Below the pieces are notes generated by a model, which did no database searches, was not told the origin of the DNA, and was given only the letters and a program-made list of their open reading frames with translations. Made by a program: the position numbers and the translations under genes. A stretch of DNA of 64,000 nt, taken from Actinacidiphila sp. DG2A-62. Lineage in GTDB: Bacteria; Actinomycetota; Actinomycetes; Streptomycetales; Streptomycetaceae. Location: assembly GCF_035825295.1 (NCBI RefSeq), contig NZ_JAYMGI010000002.1, positions 310,001 to 374,000 of the forward strand. The letters are read 5' to 3'. This document shows, piece after piece, positions 34,929-43,356 of this stretch. How positions within the stretch are numbered: position 1 is the stretch's first letter; each line of letters begins with the position of its first letter.

Positions 34929-37394
34929 TCACACGAACTGCCAGAGGTGGTCGGCGGTCCCGTTGTCGTCGAACTGCACGACGGGGGCGGAGTTGGCGGT
35001 CGACATCAGGTCGACGCCCAGCACCTTGCCGGAGTTCTTGTTGCGGATGCGGTACCAGCCGTCGCCGTTGTCGACCAGTTGCCACAGGTGGTCGGCGGTC
35101 CCGTTGTCGTCGAACTGCACCACCTGGGCGCTGTTGGCGGTCGACATCAGGTCGACGCCCAGCACCTTCTGCGAGTTGAGGTTGCGGATGCGGTACCAGC
35201 CGTCGCCGTTGTCGATCAGCTGCCACAGGTGGTCGGCGGTCCCGTTGTCGTCGAACTGCACGACGTGGGCGCTGTTGGCGGTCGACATCACGTCGACGCC
35301 CATGACCTTCCCGGAGTTCTTGTTGCGGATCAGCCGGTAGGCGGCGGCCGGCTGCCAGCGGTGGCCGGTGGGCGAGGCGGTGGGGAACGCGGAGATCCGC
35401 AGCCGGGCGGCGCCCATCGGGATGAGCGTGACGGTCTCGACCGTGGCGGTGCTCAGCGCCGGCGAGTCCTGCAGCGGGGCGACCACGTGCTGGCTGTCGG
35501 CCTGCCACTCGGCGATCTTCCGCGCCGGCGCGGTGATCTTGACCGGTACGGTGTCGCGGGTGAACGGGTCGGCGGGCAGCGAGCCGCCGCTTCGGATGAA
35601 CGTCCAGCTGCCGTCGTCGGGCGCGAGCCCGTAGTTCCAGGGCGTGGTGGCGTGCACCTCGTACTCGGGGAACTGCGAGGTCCCGCCGAACTGCACGTAG
35701 TTCTCGCCGATGCTCAGGGAGTACGTGAGCGGTCCGCGGTCGACCGCGGTGAGTCCGTGGTTGCCCGGCCAGGTGCGCAGGGTGGTGGGCTGTGGGAACG
35801 TCAGCACGACGGTGTCGCCGTTGTTCCAGGTGCGGCGGACCACTGTCCAGGAGGGGCCGGCCGCGGCGGAGACCGCGGCGCCGGCGACGGTGACCTGCGG
35901 TGAGCCGCACCAGCCGGGGATGCGCAGATAGAGCGGGAAGGCGAGCGCCTTGGGGGTGGAGACGGTCAGGGTGACCGTGCCGTCGAAGGGGTAGTCGGTG
36001 GTCTCGGTGATGGTGACCGCGGTGCCGTCGGCGACCTTGGCGGTGACCTTGCTGGGCGCGTACATCGCGGCGGCCAGCCCGTTGTCGGGGGTGGCCAGCC
36101 ACAGTTCCTCGGTGAAGTAGGGCCAGCCCATGCCGTAGTTGTGCGGGCAGCAGCGGTACTGGTCGACGCCCGGCATGAACGCCTGCATGGCGAAGGTGTT
36201 CTGGAACTGGCCCTGCGTCTTGGCGGTGTCGTCCAGGTCGACGCTGTTGGCGCTGGTGATGTAGTGGACGCCCTTGCCGGACGGATCGAGCGCCGCGGGC
36301 AGCGAGTTGAACGCCAGTTCCTCGCAGCGGTCGGCCCACACCGGGTCGCCGGTGATCCGCGCCAGCAGTTCGTGGCTGGCCATGAACTCCACGATGCCGC
36401 AGGTCTCGAAGCCCTGCCGGGGGTCGCCGAAGCCAGGCCGGGCGTTCTCGTCGCCGGCGAAGCCGCCGCCCGGGAACTGGCCGTAACCGCTCATCACCGA
36501 CGAGTAGTTGTTGTAGGCGGCCTGGGTGAGCGCGGTGGACGGGGAGCGCAGCGCGTACTGGGCGGGCTCGCGGAAGCCCTGCGCGATGTTGACGTTGTGC
36601 AGGCTCGGCAGGTTGTTCACCCAGTTGGCGCCGTTGGCGTGGATCTTGTCGGCGAGGTCGAGCAGGAAGGAGGCGCCGGTGCGGTTGTAGAGCCAGAAGA
36701 CGCTGTCCAGGCCGTCGCCCCAGCGCACCGACACCCAGCTCTGGTTGAAGGCGGAGGGGCCCTGCGCGTTCATGTACCGGAAGAACGCGGTGAGCAACGG
36801 CACGATCCGGGTGTCGCCGCTGTACTCCTGCCAGTTGCGCAGCGCCCAGGTCAGCGGGAGGTACGGCCAGAAGTCGGGGCCGCCGCCGAGCTGGGTGCGC
36901 AGCGCGGTGGGCCCGAAGAAGCCGTCGGACTGCTGGGTGGCCACGATCGCGTCGATCCACTGGCGGACGGCGGCGAGCGCCGTTGCGTCCTGGGTGAGGA
37001 TCGCCAGGTCCACGTAGCCGCGCAGCCAGTACGGGACCTCCTCCCAGCCGGTCTTGTCGGGGTGCACCCAGCCGGTGTTCGCCATCACCAGGAAGTGCGA
37101 GGTGGCGGCGTACTGGCCGCACAGCCCGGCCAGTTCCTGCCGCAGGCGGGCGTCCAGCCAGCCGCGCGCGGTGACCGCGCCGGGCGGCAGCCGCAGGAAG
37201 GCGGTGGGGGCCAGCGGCGCGGCGTTGGGCGAGTAGAGCCCGCCGGCGGCGGGCGCCACCTTCGGGGACGACTCGGCGCGGGCGGTCCGCGTGCCGTCGG
37301 CGGCGTGCGCGGCGCCGGGAGCGGCGAGCGGGAGCGCGCTCGCCCCGGCCGCGGTGAGCGCGGTGGTGACGAAGTGCCTGCGGTTCAGGGGCAT
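34929..37394 (-). CDS. Secreted GH127 beta-L-arabinofuranosidase with C-terminal ricin-type repeats
   Basis: 821 residues. The Tat signal NRRHFVTTALTAAGASALP is followed by the GH127 (DUF1680) alpha/alpha barrel (about 55-660). Zinc/catalytic residues known from HypBA1 are recognisable: E330 and C332 in FETCGIVEF, and C415/C416 in YRCCPHNYG. C415 is expected to be the nucleophile and the others zinc ligands. The C-terminal about 145 residues are three 47-residue ricin-type lectin repeats, nearly identical to each other. Predicted job: release of beta-linked L-arabinofuranose from plant hydroxyproline-rich glycoproteins or arabinan. ATG 37394 has AGGAGG 8 bases upstream. First gene of the operon with the glutaminase-like gene. 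Confidence 0.9.
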   Translation of the reverse strand: MPLNRRHFVTTALTAAGASALPLAAPGAAHAADGTRTARAESSPKVAPAAGGLYSPNAAPLAPTAFLRLPPGAVTARGWLDARLRQELAGLCGQYAATSHFLVMANTGWVHPDKTGWEEVPYWLRGYVDLAILTQDATALAAVRQWIDAIVATQQSDGFFGPTALRTQLGGGPDFWPYLPLTWALRNWQEYSGDTRIVPLLTAFFRYMNAQGPSAFNQSWVSVRWGDGLDSVFWLYNRTGASFLLDLADKIHANGANWVNNLPSLHNVNIAQGFREPAQYALRSPSTALTQAAYNNYSSVMSGYGQFPGGGFAGDENARPGFGDPRQGFETCGIVEFMASHELLARITGDPVWADRCEELAFNSLPAALDPSGKGVHYITSANSVDLDDTAKTQGQFQNTFAMQAFMPGVDQYRCCPHNYGMGWPYFTEELWLATPDNGLAAAMYAPSKVTAKVADGTAVTITETTDYPFDGTVTLTVSTPKALAFPLYLRIPGWCGSPQVTVAGAAVSAAAGPSWTVVRRTWNNGDTVVLTFPQPTTLRTWPGNHGLTAVDRGPLTYSLSIGENYVQFGGTSQFPEYEVHATTPWNYGLAPDDGSWTFIRSGGSLPADPFTRDTVPVKITAPARKIAEWQADSQHVVAPLQDSPALSTATVETVTLIPMGAARLRISAFPTASPTGHRWQPAAAYRLIRNKNSGKVMGVDVMSTANSAHVVQFDDNGTADHLWQLIDNGDGWYRIRNLNSQKVLGVDLMSTANSAQVVQFDDNGTADHLWQLVDNGDGWYRIRNKNSGKVLGVDLMSTANSAPVVQFDDNGTADHLWQFV
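34932..35330 (-). repeat. Three 141-bp direct repeats coding ricin-type lectin motifs
   Basis: The 3' end of the GH127 gene holds three about 141-bp copies. Each encodes a 47-residue unit with SGKVLGVDLMSTANSA and FDDNGTADHLWQL and ends IDNGDGWYRIRN. The copies differ by only a few bases, including long identical tracts, which points to recent amplification. The neighbouring glutaminase-like gene carries a more diverged triplet. Confidence 0.88.
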
Positions 37395-37463
37395 GGGGGC
37401 CGCCTCCTGGCGCATCGGGGGATCGTGGGGGACGGGGCCGGGAGTCGGTCCTGACGGCTCCCG

Positions 37464-37497
37464 GGAATATTCCAACGTTGAAAAGCAGAGTGGTCAA
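37464..37497 (-). promoter_or_regulatory. GH127 promoter overlapped by two palindromes
   Basis: On the minus strand: -35 TTGACC (37497-37492), a 17-bp spacer and -10 TGGAAT (37474-37469). The palindrome CAACGTTG (37473-37480) covers the -10 edge, and the perfect palindrome GGAATATTCC (37464-37473) abuts it downstream. AACGTT-centred sites are typical for LacI-family repressors, so the GH127 operon is probably repressed until arabinose-type sugars are present. Confidence 0.65.
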
Positions 37498-37630
37498 CCG
37501 GCATGACAGCACGGACCGGGGACGCTGTCCAGAGGCTGCGCAGAAGTCGCCCGCGCAGGCTGTCCCGTCGGTCGGTGATGCCCGGAGTGTGCGCCGCCGC
37601 GGCCTCGCACGGGTCAGAAAGACGATGCCC

Positions 37631-37646
37631 GGGAGAGCGCTATCCC
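37631..37646. promoter_or_regulatory. AGCGCT-centred operator-like palindrome
   Basis: GGGAGAGCGCTATCCC is a 16-bp inverted repeat with one mismatched pair, closely related to the GAGAGCGCTCTC element of the GH16 promoter. It lies about 140 bp upstream of the GH127 promoter and may be an auxiliary site for the same LacI-type regulator. Confidence 0.45.
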
Positions 37647-37796
37647 CGGCTGGTTGCGCCCGATTCGGGCACGCCGGCCGCGGACGCGGCGGACCCGGGC
37701 CGGTGCCGCCGTCCGGGCGCGGGGCCGCACCGGACGGCGCGGGACGCCGGCCGCACGAGTCCCGCCCGGCCTCTTGCGGCGAGCCGGTCGGGTATG

Positions 37797-37810
37797 TGTA
37801 ACGTTGTAAA
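37797..37810. promoter_or_regulatory. Second AACGTT-centred palindrome upstream of GH127
   Basis: TGTAACGTTGTAAA contains the same AACGTT core as the site over the GH127 promoter, about 320 bp further upstream. Two such sites suggest looping by one repressor. Confidence 0.4.
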
Positions 37811-37942
37811 TCCGGCACACCGAGACGCCTCAACCGTCACACCGGCGACCGGCCCTGTTCGCGCGCGCGGGCCTGCTGCCGGGCGGGTGGGAGGCAGGGG
37901 GAGGCCGCGGACCCGCGTGGGGCGGGCCCGCGGCCGCCCGCC

Positions 37943-37974
37943 GGCCGGACCCGCCGGCACCGGTGGGTCCGGCC
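37943..37974 (-). terminator. Stem-loop after the peptidase gene
   Basis: Perfect 10-bp arms GGCCGGACCC and GGGTCCGGCC enclose a 12-base loop, 87 bp beyond the stop of the tripeptidyl-aminopeptidase-like gene. Confidence 0.5.
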
Positions 37975-38060
37975 GCGAGCACCCGTACCGGGCGTCGCGG
38001 GGCAGGCACGACGGCTGCGGACACGCGGCGGGGGCCCGCGGTGCTACGGGCGGGTGCGGC

Positions 38061-39743
38061 TCACGCGGCGCAGCGGGTGTCCCGGTCCGGCAGGGCCCCG
38101 GAGACGAAGTAGGCGCTCAGGGCGCCGATGGCGCAGGCGCTCGGGTGCGGGTGGACCAGGACGCCGTGGCCGCCCGCGTCGACCTCGACCATGACGGCGT
38201 CGTCGCCCATGGCGCGCCGCATCGCGCGGGCGCCGGCCAGCGGAGTCGCCGGATCGCGGAGGTTCTGCAGGATCAGCACGTTGCGCTTGCCCAGCGGCCG
38301 CACCTTCGGCTCGGGCGCGGTGGGGCGCACGGCCCAGGCCGAGCAGGGCGCGATGTTCGCCGGCGCTCCCGCGGTGAGCGGGTACGCGGCGCGGTCGGCG
38401 GCGACGTTGCGCCGGTACAGCGCGGTGTCGCGCGGCCACGCCTGGTCGCCGCAGCTGATCGCCCAGCCCACGGTGAACAGGTTGTCCTGCGGCACCCCGT
38501 CGAGCGTGCCGCCGGCGACGAAGTCGTTGGTGAGGCCGACGACGTAGGCGCGGTCGGCCGCGGTGCCGCGGCCGGCGGCCAGGTCGGCGGCCGCGCGCCA
38601 CAGCTGGGCCAGGGGCGGCACCGGCGCGTCGTCGGTGGGGATCATGCTGGCGTCGTTGTAGGACAGCTGCCAGGTGAACAGCCGTGCCAGGTTGCCGTCG
38701 ACGGGGGTCGCGGTGCCGGCCACCGTCACCGGGCGCCGGTCGAGCGCGGCGGTCAGCCGCAGGTACGTGCGGCGCACCTGGGCCGGTGTGCCGCCGAAGT
38801 GCAGCAGGTCCTGGTGGGCGACGGCGAAGCGCGCGAGGTCCGGCCAGCGGTCCTCCATGGCGGCGCTGAAGGTGCGGAAGTCGTCATAGCCCCGCTTGCC
38901 GGGGTCGACCGAACTGTCGATGACCATCCGGTCGATCTCCTGCGGGAACAGTGTGCGGTAGACCGCGCCGAGGTAGGTGCCCCACGAGATGCCGTAGTAG
39001 GAGACCGTGCGTTCGCCGAGTGCCTGGCGGATGCGGTCGATGTCCCGGGCGATGTTCGCGGTGGTCAGGTACGGCAGCAGGTCGCCGGAGTGCGCCGCGC
39101 ACCGGGCGGCGGTCTGGCGTGCGAAGGCGACGTTGCGGCTGATGTCGCCGTTCGCGGCGGGGAACGACAGCACTTCCAGCTGCTCCTCGCGGACGAGTTC
39201 GCCGGCGTCGCGCCCGCAGGTCATCGGTGTGCTGTGCCCGATGCCGCGCGGGTCGAAGGCGACCAGGTCGTAGCGGTCCCGCACCTGGTCGGGCAGCAGG
39301 CCGCCCATCAGTGTCGGGACGTCCAGGCTGGACCCGGGCCCACCGCCGTTGAGGACGAGGACGCCCTTGCGCTCGGCCGGCTTGCGCGCCGGGACGCGCG
39401 AGATCTCGATGCCGATGGCGCGGCCGTGCGGGGCGGCGTAGTCCAGCGGCACCTCGATCCGCGCGCACTGCTGCGGGGCGGGCGTCCCGGTGGGGCACGC
39501 GCCCCAGGCCAGGGAGGTCGCGTGGGCGGCGGCGTACGTCGCCGCACGGGCCGCTGCGGCGCCGGACGGGTCGCCGGCCGACGGGGTGGCCGCGGCGGCA
39601 TGCGCGGGGCGGGTCGCGCCTGCCGCGTTCCCCGGGAGGAGGGTGGCCGCCACGGCCGCCGCCACCACGGCGGTCACCGCGGCGGCGAGGATCGGCTTCG
39701 AACGCCCGCGGGAACGGGAGGACTTGGGCTTGTTCTCGGTCAT
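38061..39743 (-). CDS. Secreted alpha/beta hydrolase, tripeptidyl aminopeptidase-like (SlpD/SlpE type)
   Basis: 560 residues. An N-terminal hydrophobic segment (about 17-38) is consistent with export or membrane anchoring. The peptidase S33-like alpha/beta hydrolase fold shows the oxyanion motif LNGGGPGSS, the nucleophile S253 in GISWGTYLG, Asp in NLRDPATPL and His in GGHGVLVHP, followed by the TAP-like C-terminal domain ending with a CA...RCAA pair of Cys. Family members release N-terminal tripeptides from proteins outside the cell. ATG 39743 has GGTGAG 4 bases upstream. Divergent from the NYN gene. Confidence 0.9.
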   Translation of the reverse strand: MTENKPKSSRSRGRSKPILAAAVTAVVAAAVAATLLPGNAAGATRPAHAAAATPSAGDPSGAAAARAATYAAAHATSLAWGACPTGTPAPQQCARIEVPLDYAAPHGRAIGIEISRVPARKPAERKGVLVLNGGGPGSSLDVPTLMGGLLPDQVRDRYDLVAFDPRGIGHSTPMTCGRDAGELVREEQLEVLSFPAANGDISRNVAFARQTAARCAAHSGDLLPYLTTANIARDIDRIRQALGERTVSYYGISWGTYLGAVYRTLFPQEIDRMVIDSSVDPGKRGYDDFRTFSAAMEDRWPDLARFAVAHQDLLHFGGTPAQVRRTYLRLTAALDRRPVTVAGTATPVDGNLARLFTWQLSYNDASMIPTDDAPVPPLAQLWRAAADLAAGRGTAADRAYVVGLTNDFVAGGTLDGVPQDNLFTVGWAISCGDQAWPRDTALYRRNVAADRAAYPLTAGAPANIAPCSAWAVRPTAPEPKVRPLGKRNVLILQNLRDPATPLAGARAMRRAMGDDAVMVEVDAGGHGVLVHPHPSACAIGALSAYFVSGALPDRDTRCAA

Positions 39744-40097
39744 GGGGCTCACCGTAGGAATCGCGCGGGCGCGAGCCGATCCCGCAGTCTGGACGGATGT
39801 CGGGCAGCCAGCAGGATGGACACCCGGCCGCGGGCGCTCTCCCGGCGGCCCTCGGGTGTGCCGTCCCGGGGCGGGCGGGTCACCGGGATACGCTGACCGC
39901 CCGGCCGGTCCGGGCGGCTGGGCGTGGGCGGGCCGGTGCCGTGCGTGGACCGCCGCCGTGCGCGGACCGGCGTCGTACTCCACGCGGCGGTGCGGGCCGC
40001 GGGCAGCGGACCGGAGCACGGGCGGCCGGTCGGGAAGGGGCGCGGTCGGGTCGCCGGCGGCGCGGAGTCGAGGGTGGGTCATGCGGGGTGCGGCGCG
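39744..40097. other. 354-bp intergenic region between divergent genes
   Basis: Promoters of the peptidase and NYN genes must lie here, but no convincing -35/-10 pair, palindrome or small gene was seen. The composition is uniformly GC-rich. Confidence 0.5.
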
Positions 40098-40535
40098 GTG
40101 ACGGCGACGGAGGGTCGGCGCGAGTTCGCGCCTCCCCTGCTGGTGGTGGACGGCGCGAACGTCGTCGGCTCGGTGCCGGACGGTTGGTGGCGGGACCGGC
40201 GCGGCGCGGCGGAACGGCTGCGTGACGCGCTGGTGCCGCTCGCGTCGGCGGGCCTCGCCGCGGACCGCGGCGGCCCGCCGTGGGCGGTCGGCGTTCCGCT
40301 GGACGTGCTGCTCGTCGTGGAGGGCGCGGCACGCGGGGTGTCCCCGGTGCCGGGTGTACGCGTCGAGTCCGCGCCGGGCAGCGGCGACGACCTGATCGCC
40401 GAGATCGCCGCCCGCGCCGGGGCGCAGACCCCCGCCCGCCGCTGCGTGGTCGCCACCGCCGACCGGGGGCTGCGGGCCCGTGTCGTCGCCTCCGGCGCGG
40501 TCTGCGTCGGGCCGCGGGCGGTCCGCTCCCGCTGA
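40098..40535 (+). CDS. NYN/PIN-like domain protein
   Basis: 145 residues from a GTG start. The N-terminal LLVVDGANVVGS and the later VVATADRGLRARV are the first and third acidic strands of the NYN/PIN ribonuclease fold, and SGDDLIAEIA supplies a further acidic pair, so a metal-dependent RNase-like role is possible. The frame stays open upstream to 39924 but that part lacks recognisable sequence; GTG 40098 is the best start although its ribosome-binding site is weak. No partner genes. Confidence 0.7.
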   Translation: MTATEGRREFAPPLLVVDGANVVGSVPDGWWRDRRGAAERLRDALVPLASAGLAADRGGPPWAVGVPLDVLLVVEGAARGVSPVPGVRVESAPGSGDDLIAEIAARAGAQTPARRCVVATADRGLRARVVASGAVCVGPRAVRSR

Positions 40536-40630
40536 GGTGTGCGCGAGGGCGCCGGTGCGGGCCGGGACGTGGCTCGTGCCCGCGGCGCTGCCCGAGGTCG
40601 TCCCGGAGACGGCGCGTGGTAGCTCAAGCT

Positions 40631-40742
40631 TTAGGCCGTGACCTGGGCGGTGCCGGTCGTCACGTCGGCGTTCCACGCCTGCGTCACCGTCTCGCCGCTG
40701 CCGAACGCCCACTGCGCCGTCCATGCCGTGACGGCGTCGCCC
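40631..40742 (-). pseudogene. Stranded C-terminal fragment of a CBM2 cellulose-binding module
   Basis: On the minus strand about 37 codons ending at TAA (40633-40631) read GDAVTAWTAQWAFGSGETV followed by TQAWNADVTTGTAQVTA. This matches the core of family 2 carbohydrate-binding modules (xxxWxxxWxFxxGqxvtqaWNAxxxxxGxxVT). No catalytic domain or start is attached: upstream the DNA belongs to the DUF5954 gene in another frame. It is therefore a remnant of a deleted cellulase, xylanase or chitinase gene. Confidence 0.65.
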
Positions 40743-41865
40743 CGCGCCGGGGCGGGCCGGCGCACCGCCGGCTGTGGGTGCGGCGCCTGTGCTCCTCCTC
40801 GAACAGGGCCATGAACTTCCGCGTGCGCGCGTCGGGTTCGGGCGGGGTCGGATCGTCGTCGTCGACGCGTTGGGCGGCGGGTGCGAGCGGCGGGGGGACC
40901 GGGTCCGGGTCGGAGGGGCGGGGGCCCTCGGGGCCGTCGGGGCCGACGCGGATCAGGCGTTCGACCCGCACGATGCGGAAGTGGCGTCCGGCGACGTCGA
41001 GTTCGTCGCACTGCTCCTCGTCCAGCCGGTCGGCGGCCCGCTTGTACGTCTCGTGCTCCGCCGCGCTGAGGTCCTGCTGCCAGGGGACCATCACCCGCAG
41101 GTGCAGGGCGAGTCCGTCGCGCGCGTCGCCGGGGGTGGCGGCGGTGCCGGTGGAGTGCGGGCGCCAGCGGCCCCCCTCGCGCTCGGCGGCCATGAAGGTC
41201 GCGGGCAGCAGCACCCCGCCCGGATGGCTGCGGGCCGCCGTCCGGGAGTCCTCGCGGACCTCGCGCGGCACCGTGCCCTTCTGCCGCAGGGCGGTGAGGA
41301 GTTCGACCCGCAGCACGCCCGCGGCGGCCGCGTGTCCCGTGTCGGCCGGGTGGATCACCAGACCGGCCGCCGGGTCCTGTCCGGCCCGCGGGTCGCCGTT
41401 GCCGCCGCGTCCGCGGGCGTCGTCCGGGTCGGTGCCGCGCGGGGGCTCGGGGCCGTCCGGGCCCATCCGGATGAAGCGCTCCGCGCGTATCACCCGGAAC
41501 CGCCTGCCGCGGACCGTGAGTTCGTCCAGCGGTTCGCGGTCCAGCCGCTCCGCGGCGGCGAGGTACTGCGCGGCGGCCTCGTCCTCGCCGCGGTCGAACG
41601 CGGCGCGGGAGGCGCCGCGCAGGTGCGCGGCGAGCGCGTCGCGCGCGTCCTGGGGCGCGAGGCCGGCGACGTAAGGGTGCAACTCCCAACCGCCGTCGGG
41701 GCGTTCGTGCGCGGACCCGAAGACCGGGCCGCCGGCGAACAGCGTCGAAGGGTACTTCTTCCGCGCCTTCCACGCCTCGATGTCGGCTAGCCCCGCGAGG
41801 GGTCCGTCCGGCGTGGTCGGCCCGGCCGTGCGATCCGTGGGTACGTCCTCGGCGCTCGGGTTCAT
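40684..41865 (-). CDS. DUF5954 family protein with duplicated domain
   Basis: 393 residues. Two copies of the same unit are visible: GRRFRVIRAERFIRMGPDGPE (near residue 120) and GRHFRIVRVERLIRVGPDGPE (near residue 300), each preceded by an acidic region counting Asp/Glu/Leu-rich residues. This is characteristic of the streptomycete DUF5954 family, whose function is unknown. No signal or membrane segment. The C-terminal 25 residues (Arg-rich) overlap the CBM2 remnant in a different frame and may be an extended tail created when a deletion removed the original stop. Confidence 0.75.
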   Translation of the reverse strand: MNPSAEDVPTDRTAGPTTPDGPLAGLADIEAWKARKKYPSTLFAGGPVFGSAHERPDGGWELHPYVAGLAPQDARDALAAHLRGASRAAFDRGEDEAAAQYLAAAERLDREPLDELTVRGRRFRVIRAERFIRMGPDGPEPPRGTDPDDARGRGGNGDPRAGQDPAAGLVIHPADTGHAAAAGVLRVELLTALRQKGTVPREVREDSRTAARSHPGGVLLPATFMAAEREGGRWRPHSTGTAATPGDARDGLALHLRVMVPWQQDLSAAEHETYKRAADRLDEEQCDELDVAGRHFRIVRVERLIRVGPDGPEGPRPSDPDPVPPPLAPAAQRVDDDDPTPPEPDARTRKFMALFEEEHRRRTHSRRCAGPPRRGATPSRHGRRSGRSAAARR

Positions 41866-42046
41866 GCCACCAGCATGCCCACCCTGCCCGCCGTCGCGGG
41901 GCGGTTTCCGGCAAAGGATCATGGCCGGTCCCGCACTTTGCGTCAGGTTGAGACGTCAGAGCGTCACGGCGGTTCCGTCTCGGAGGGGTCCGCGTCCCCG
42001 ATGCGCCGCCGTCCCGTATGCCACTGTCACCTCTGCGGTGCCACGG

Positions 42047-43219
42047 TCACCTCTCCAGCATCCGGGCGATGCCCTCGGGCGAGAGCAGATGGTCCACCGC
42101 GCGGCGGCGGGCGCCCTCGATGCCGGCGCGCCGGCCGAGCAGCGTTGTCTCGATGGTCACCGTGCGGGTGGCCAGCGGCAGCGCGCGGCGGTAGACGGCG
42201 GCGCGGATGTCGGCGAGCAGGTCGTCGTGCAGGCTGGCGATGTTGCCGCCGAGCACGATCGTGTCGGGGTTCCAGAAGCTGACCAGCGACGCGAGCACCT
42301 CGCCGATGCGCTGGGCGGCCAGCCGCACCTGGCGCCGGGCCGCCGGGTCGCCGGCGGCGACCAGCCGCACCACGTCGGCGACGGAGGCGACCGGCAGCCC
42401 GGCCTCGCGCAGCCGGGCGGCGATCGCCGCGCCGGAGGCGACCGCCTCGACGCAGCCGGTGTTGCCGCAGTGGCAGGGCACGTCCTCCTGGCCGGGCACC
42501 CGGATGTGGCCGATGTCGCCGGCCGCGCCGGACGCGCCGCGGTGCACCGCGCCGCCGGAGACGATGCCGCAGCCGATGCCGGTGCCGACCTTGACGTACA
42601 TCAGGTGGGCGGTGTCGGGCCGCTGCGCGTACTCGCCGAGCGCCATCATGTTCACGTCGTTGTCGACCAGCACCGGGGCGTCGTAGCGGCCGGCGAAGAA
42701 CTCCGGCACGCGGTAGCCGTCCCAGCCGCGCATGATCGGCGGCCGGATGACCGTGCCGGTGCTGGCCTCCACCGGGCCGGGCACGCCGATGCCGATCGCC
42801 CGCACGTGCTCGGGCGGGTGGCCGGCCGCGGCCAGCAGCCGGCCCAACTGCTCGTGCAGCCTGGTCAGTACGGTCTTGGGGCCGGCGTTGATGTCCAGGT
42901 CCTCGGTGGCCTCGGCCAGGACCGCGCCGCCGAGTTCGGCGACGGCCACGGTGCTGTGGGTGGCGCCGAGGTCGACCGCGCCCACCACCGAGGCGTGCGA
43001 GGCGAGTTGGAGGGTCAGCGGCGGCCGGCCGCGCTCGGTGGCCACCGTGCCGGTCTCGACCAGCAGGCCCTTGCCGATCAGCAGGTCCACGCGCTGGGCC
43101 ACCGCGGCCCTGGACAGGCCGGTCGCGGCGGCCAGTTGGCTGCGCCGGGTGGCGCCGGCCGCCACCAGGCCGGCCAGTTCGCTGAGCGCGGTCAACTGCC
43201 GTTCGCCTGCTGCCGTCAC
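42047..43219 (-). CDS. ROK family transcriptional repressor
   Basis: 390 residues. The N-terminal winged HTH (about 8-65: TRRSQLAAATGLSRAAVAQRVDLLIGKGLL) is followed by the sugar-kinase-like ROK domain with the phosphate-binding VDLGATHSTVAV, GIGVPGPV and the ROK zinc motif CHCGNTGCVEAVASG. It is divergent from a four-gene sugar-catabolic operon, shares its promoter region and is the expected repressor, released by the substrate or its phosphate. GTG 43219 has AAGGG upstream. Its own transcription is probably autoregulated by the 43298-43317 inverted repeat. Confidence 0.92.
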   Translation of the reverse strand: MTAAGERQLTALSELAGLVAAGATRRSQLAAATGLSRAAVAQRVDLLIGKGLLVETGTVATERGRPPLTLQLASHASVVGAVDLGATHSTVAVAELGGAVLAEATEDLDINAGPKTVLTRLHEQLGRLLAAAGHPPEHVRAIGIGVPGPVEASTGTVIRPPIMRGWDGYRVPEFFAGRYDAPVLVDNDVNMMALGEYAQRPDTAHLMYVKVGTGIGCGIVSGGAVHRGASGAAGDIGHIRVPGQEDVPCHCGNTGCVEAVASGAAIAARLREAGLPVASVADVVRLVAAGDPAARRQVRLAAQRIGEVLASLVSFWNPDTIVLGGNIASLHDDLLADIRAAVYRRALPLATRTVTIETTLLGRRAGIEGARRRAVDHLLSPEGIARMLER

Positions 43220-43278
43220 GTGCGGCCCGCCCTTCCGTCCGTCTCCGCGCGTGCTCTCGGCCCGCACATTTATGACAG

Positions 43279-43328
43279 AAGTTAGCGTAAATAATGCCAT
43301 TGTCAACCGAAACAATGCTGACTAGCGT
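43279..43328. promoter_or_regulatory. Divergent overlapping promoters with inverted repeat
   Basis: Plus strand: TTGTCA (43300-43305), 17 bp, TAGCGT (43323-43328) drives the oxidoreductase operon. Minus strand: TTGACA (43306-43301), 16 bp, TAACTT (43284-43279) drives the ROK gene. The two -35 hexamers use the same bases. The inverted repeat CATTGT (43298-43303) / ACAATG (43312-43317) lies over them, so one bound repressor would block both promoters. The tract is much more AT-rich than its surroundings. Confidence 0.75.
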
Positions 43329-43356
43329 GTGAGCGACACGAAAAGGGAGGGCAGTT

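Larger units (their letters stand above)
37395..38060. other. 666-bp intergenic region upstream of the GH127 operon
   Basis: No gene is supported here. It contains the GH127 promoter and overlapping palindromes (37464-37497), two more operator-like palindromes (37631-37646 and 37797-37810) and the terminator hairpin of the peptidase gene (37943-37974). The frames that are open across it have no recognisable protein. Confidence 0.75.

Noticed and set aside
37503..39896. Plus-strand frame of 797 codons through the GH127 upstream region and peptidase gene
   Set aside because: It contains terminator and operator palindromes and has no recognisable domain; antisense to a convincing peptidase.
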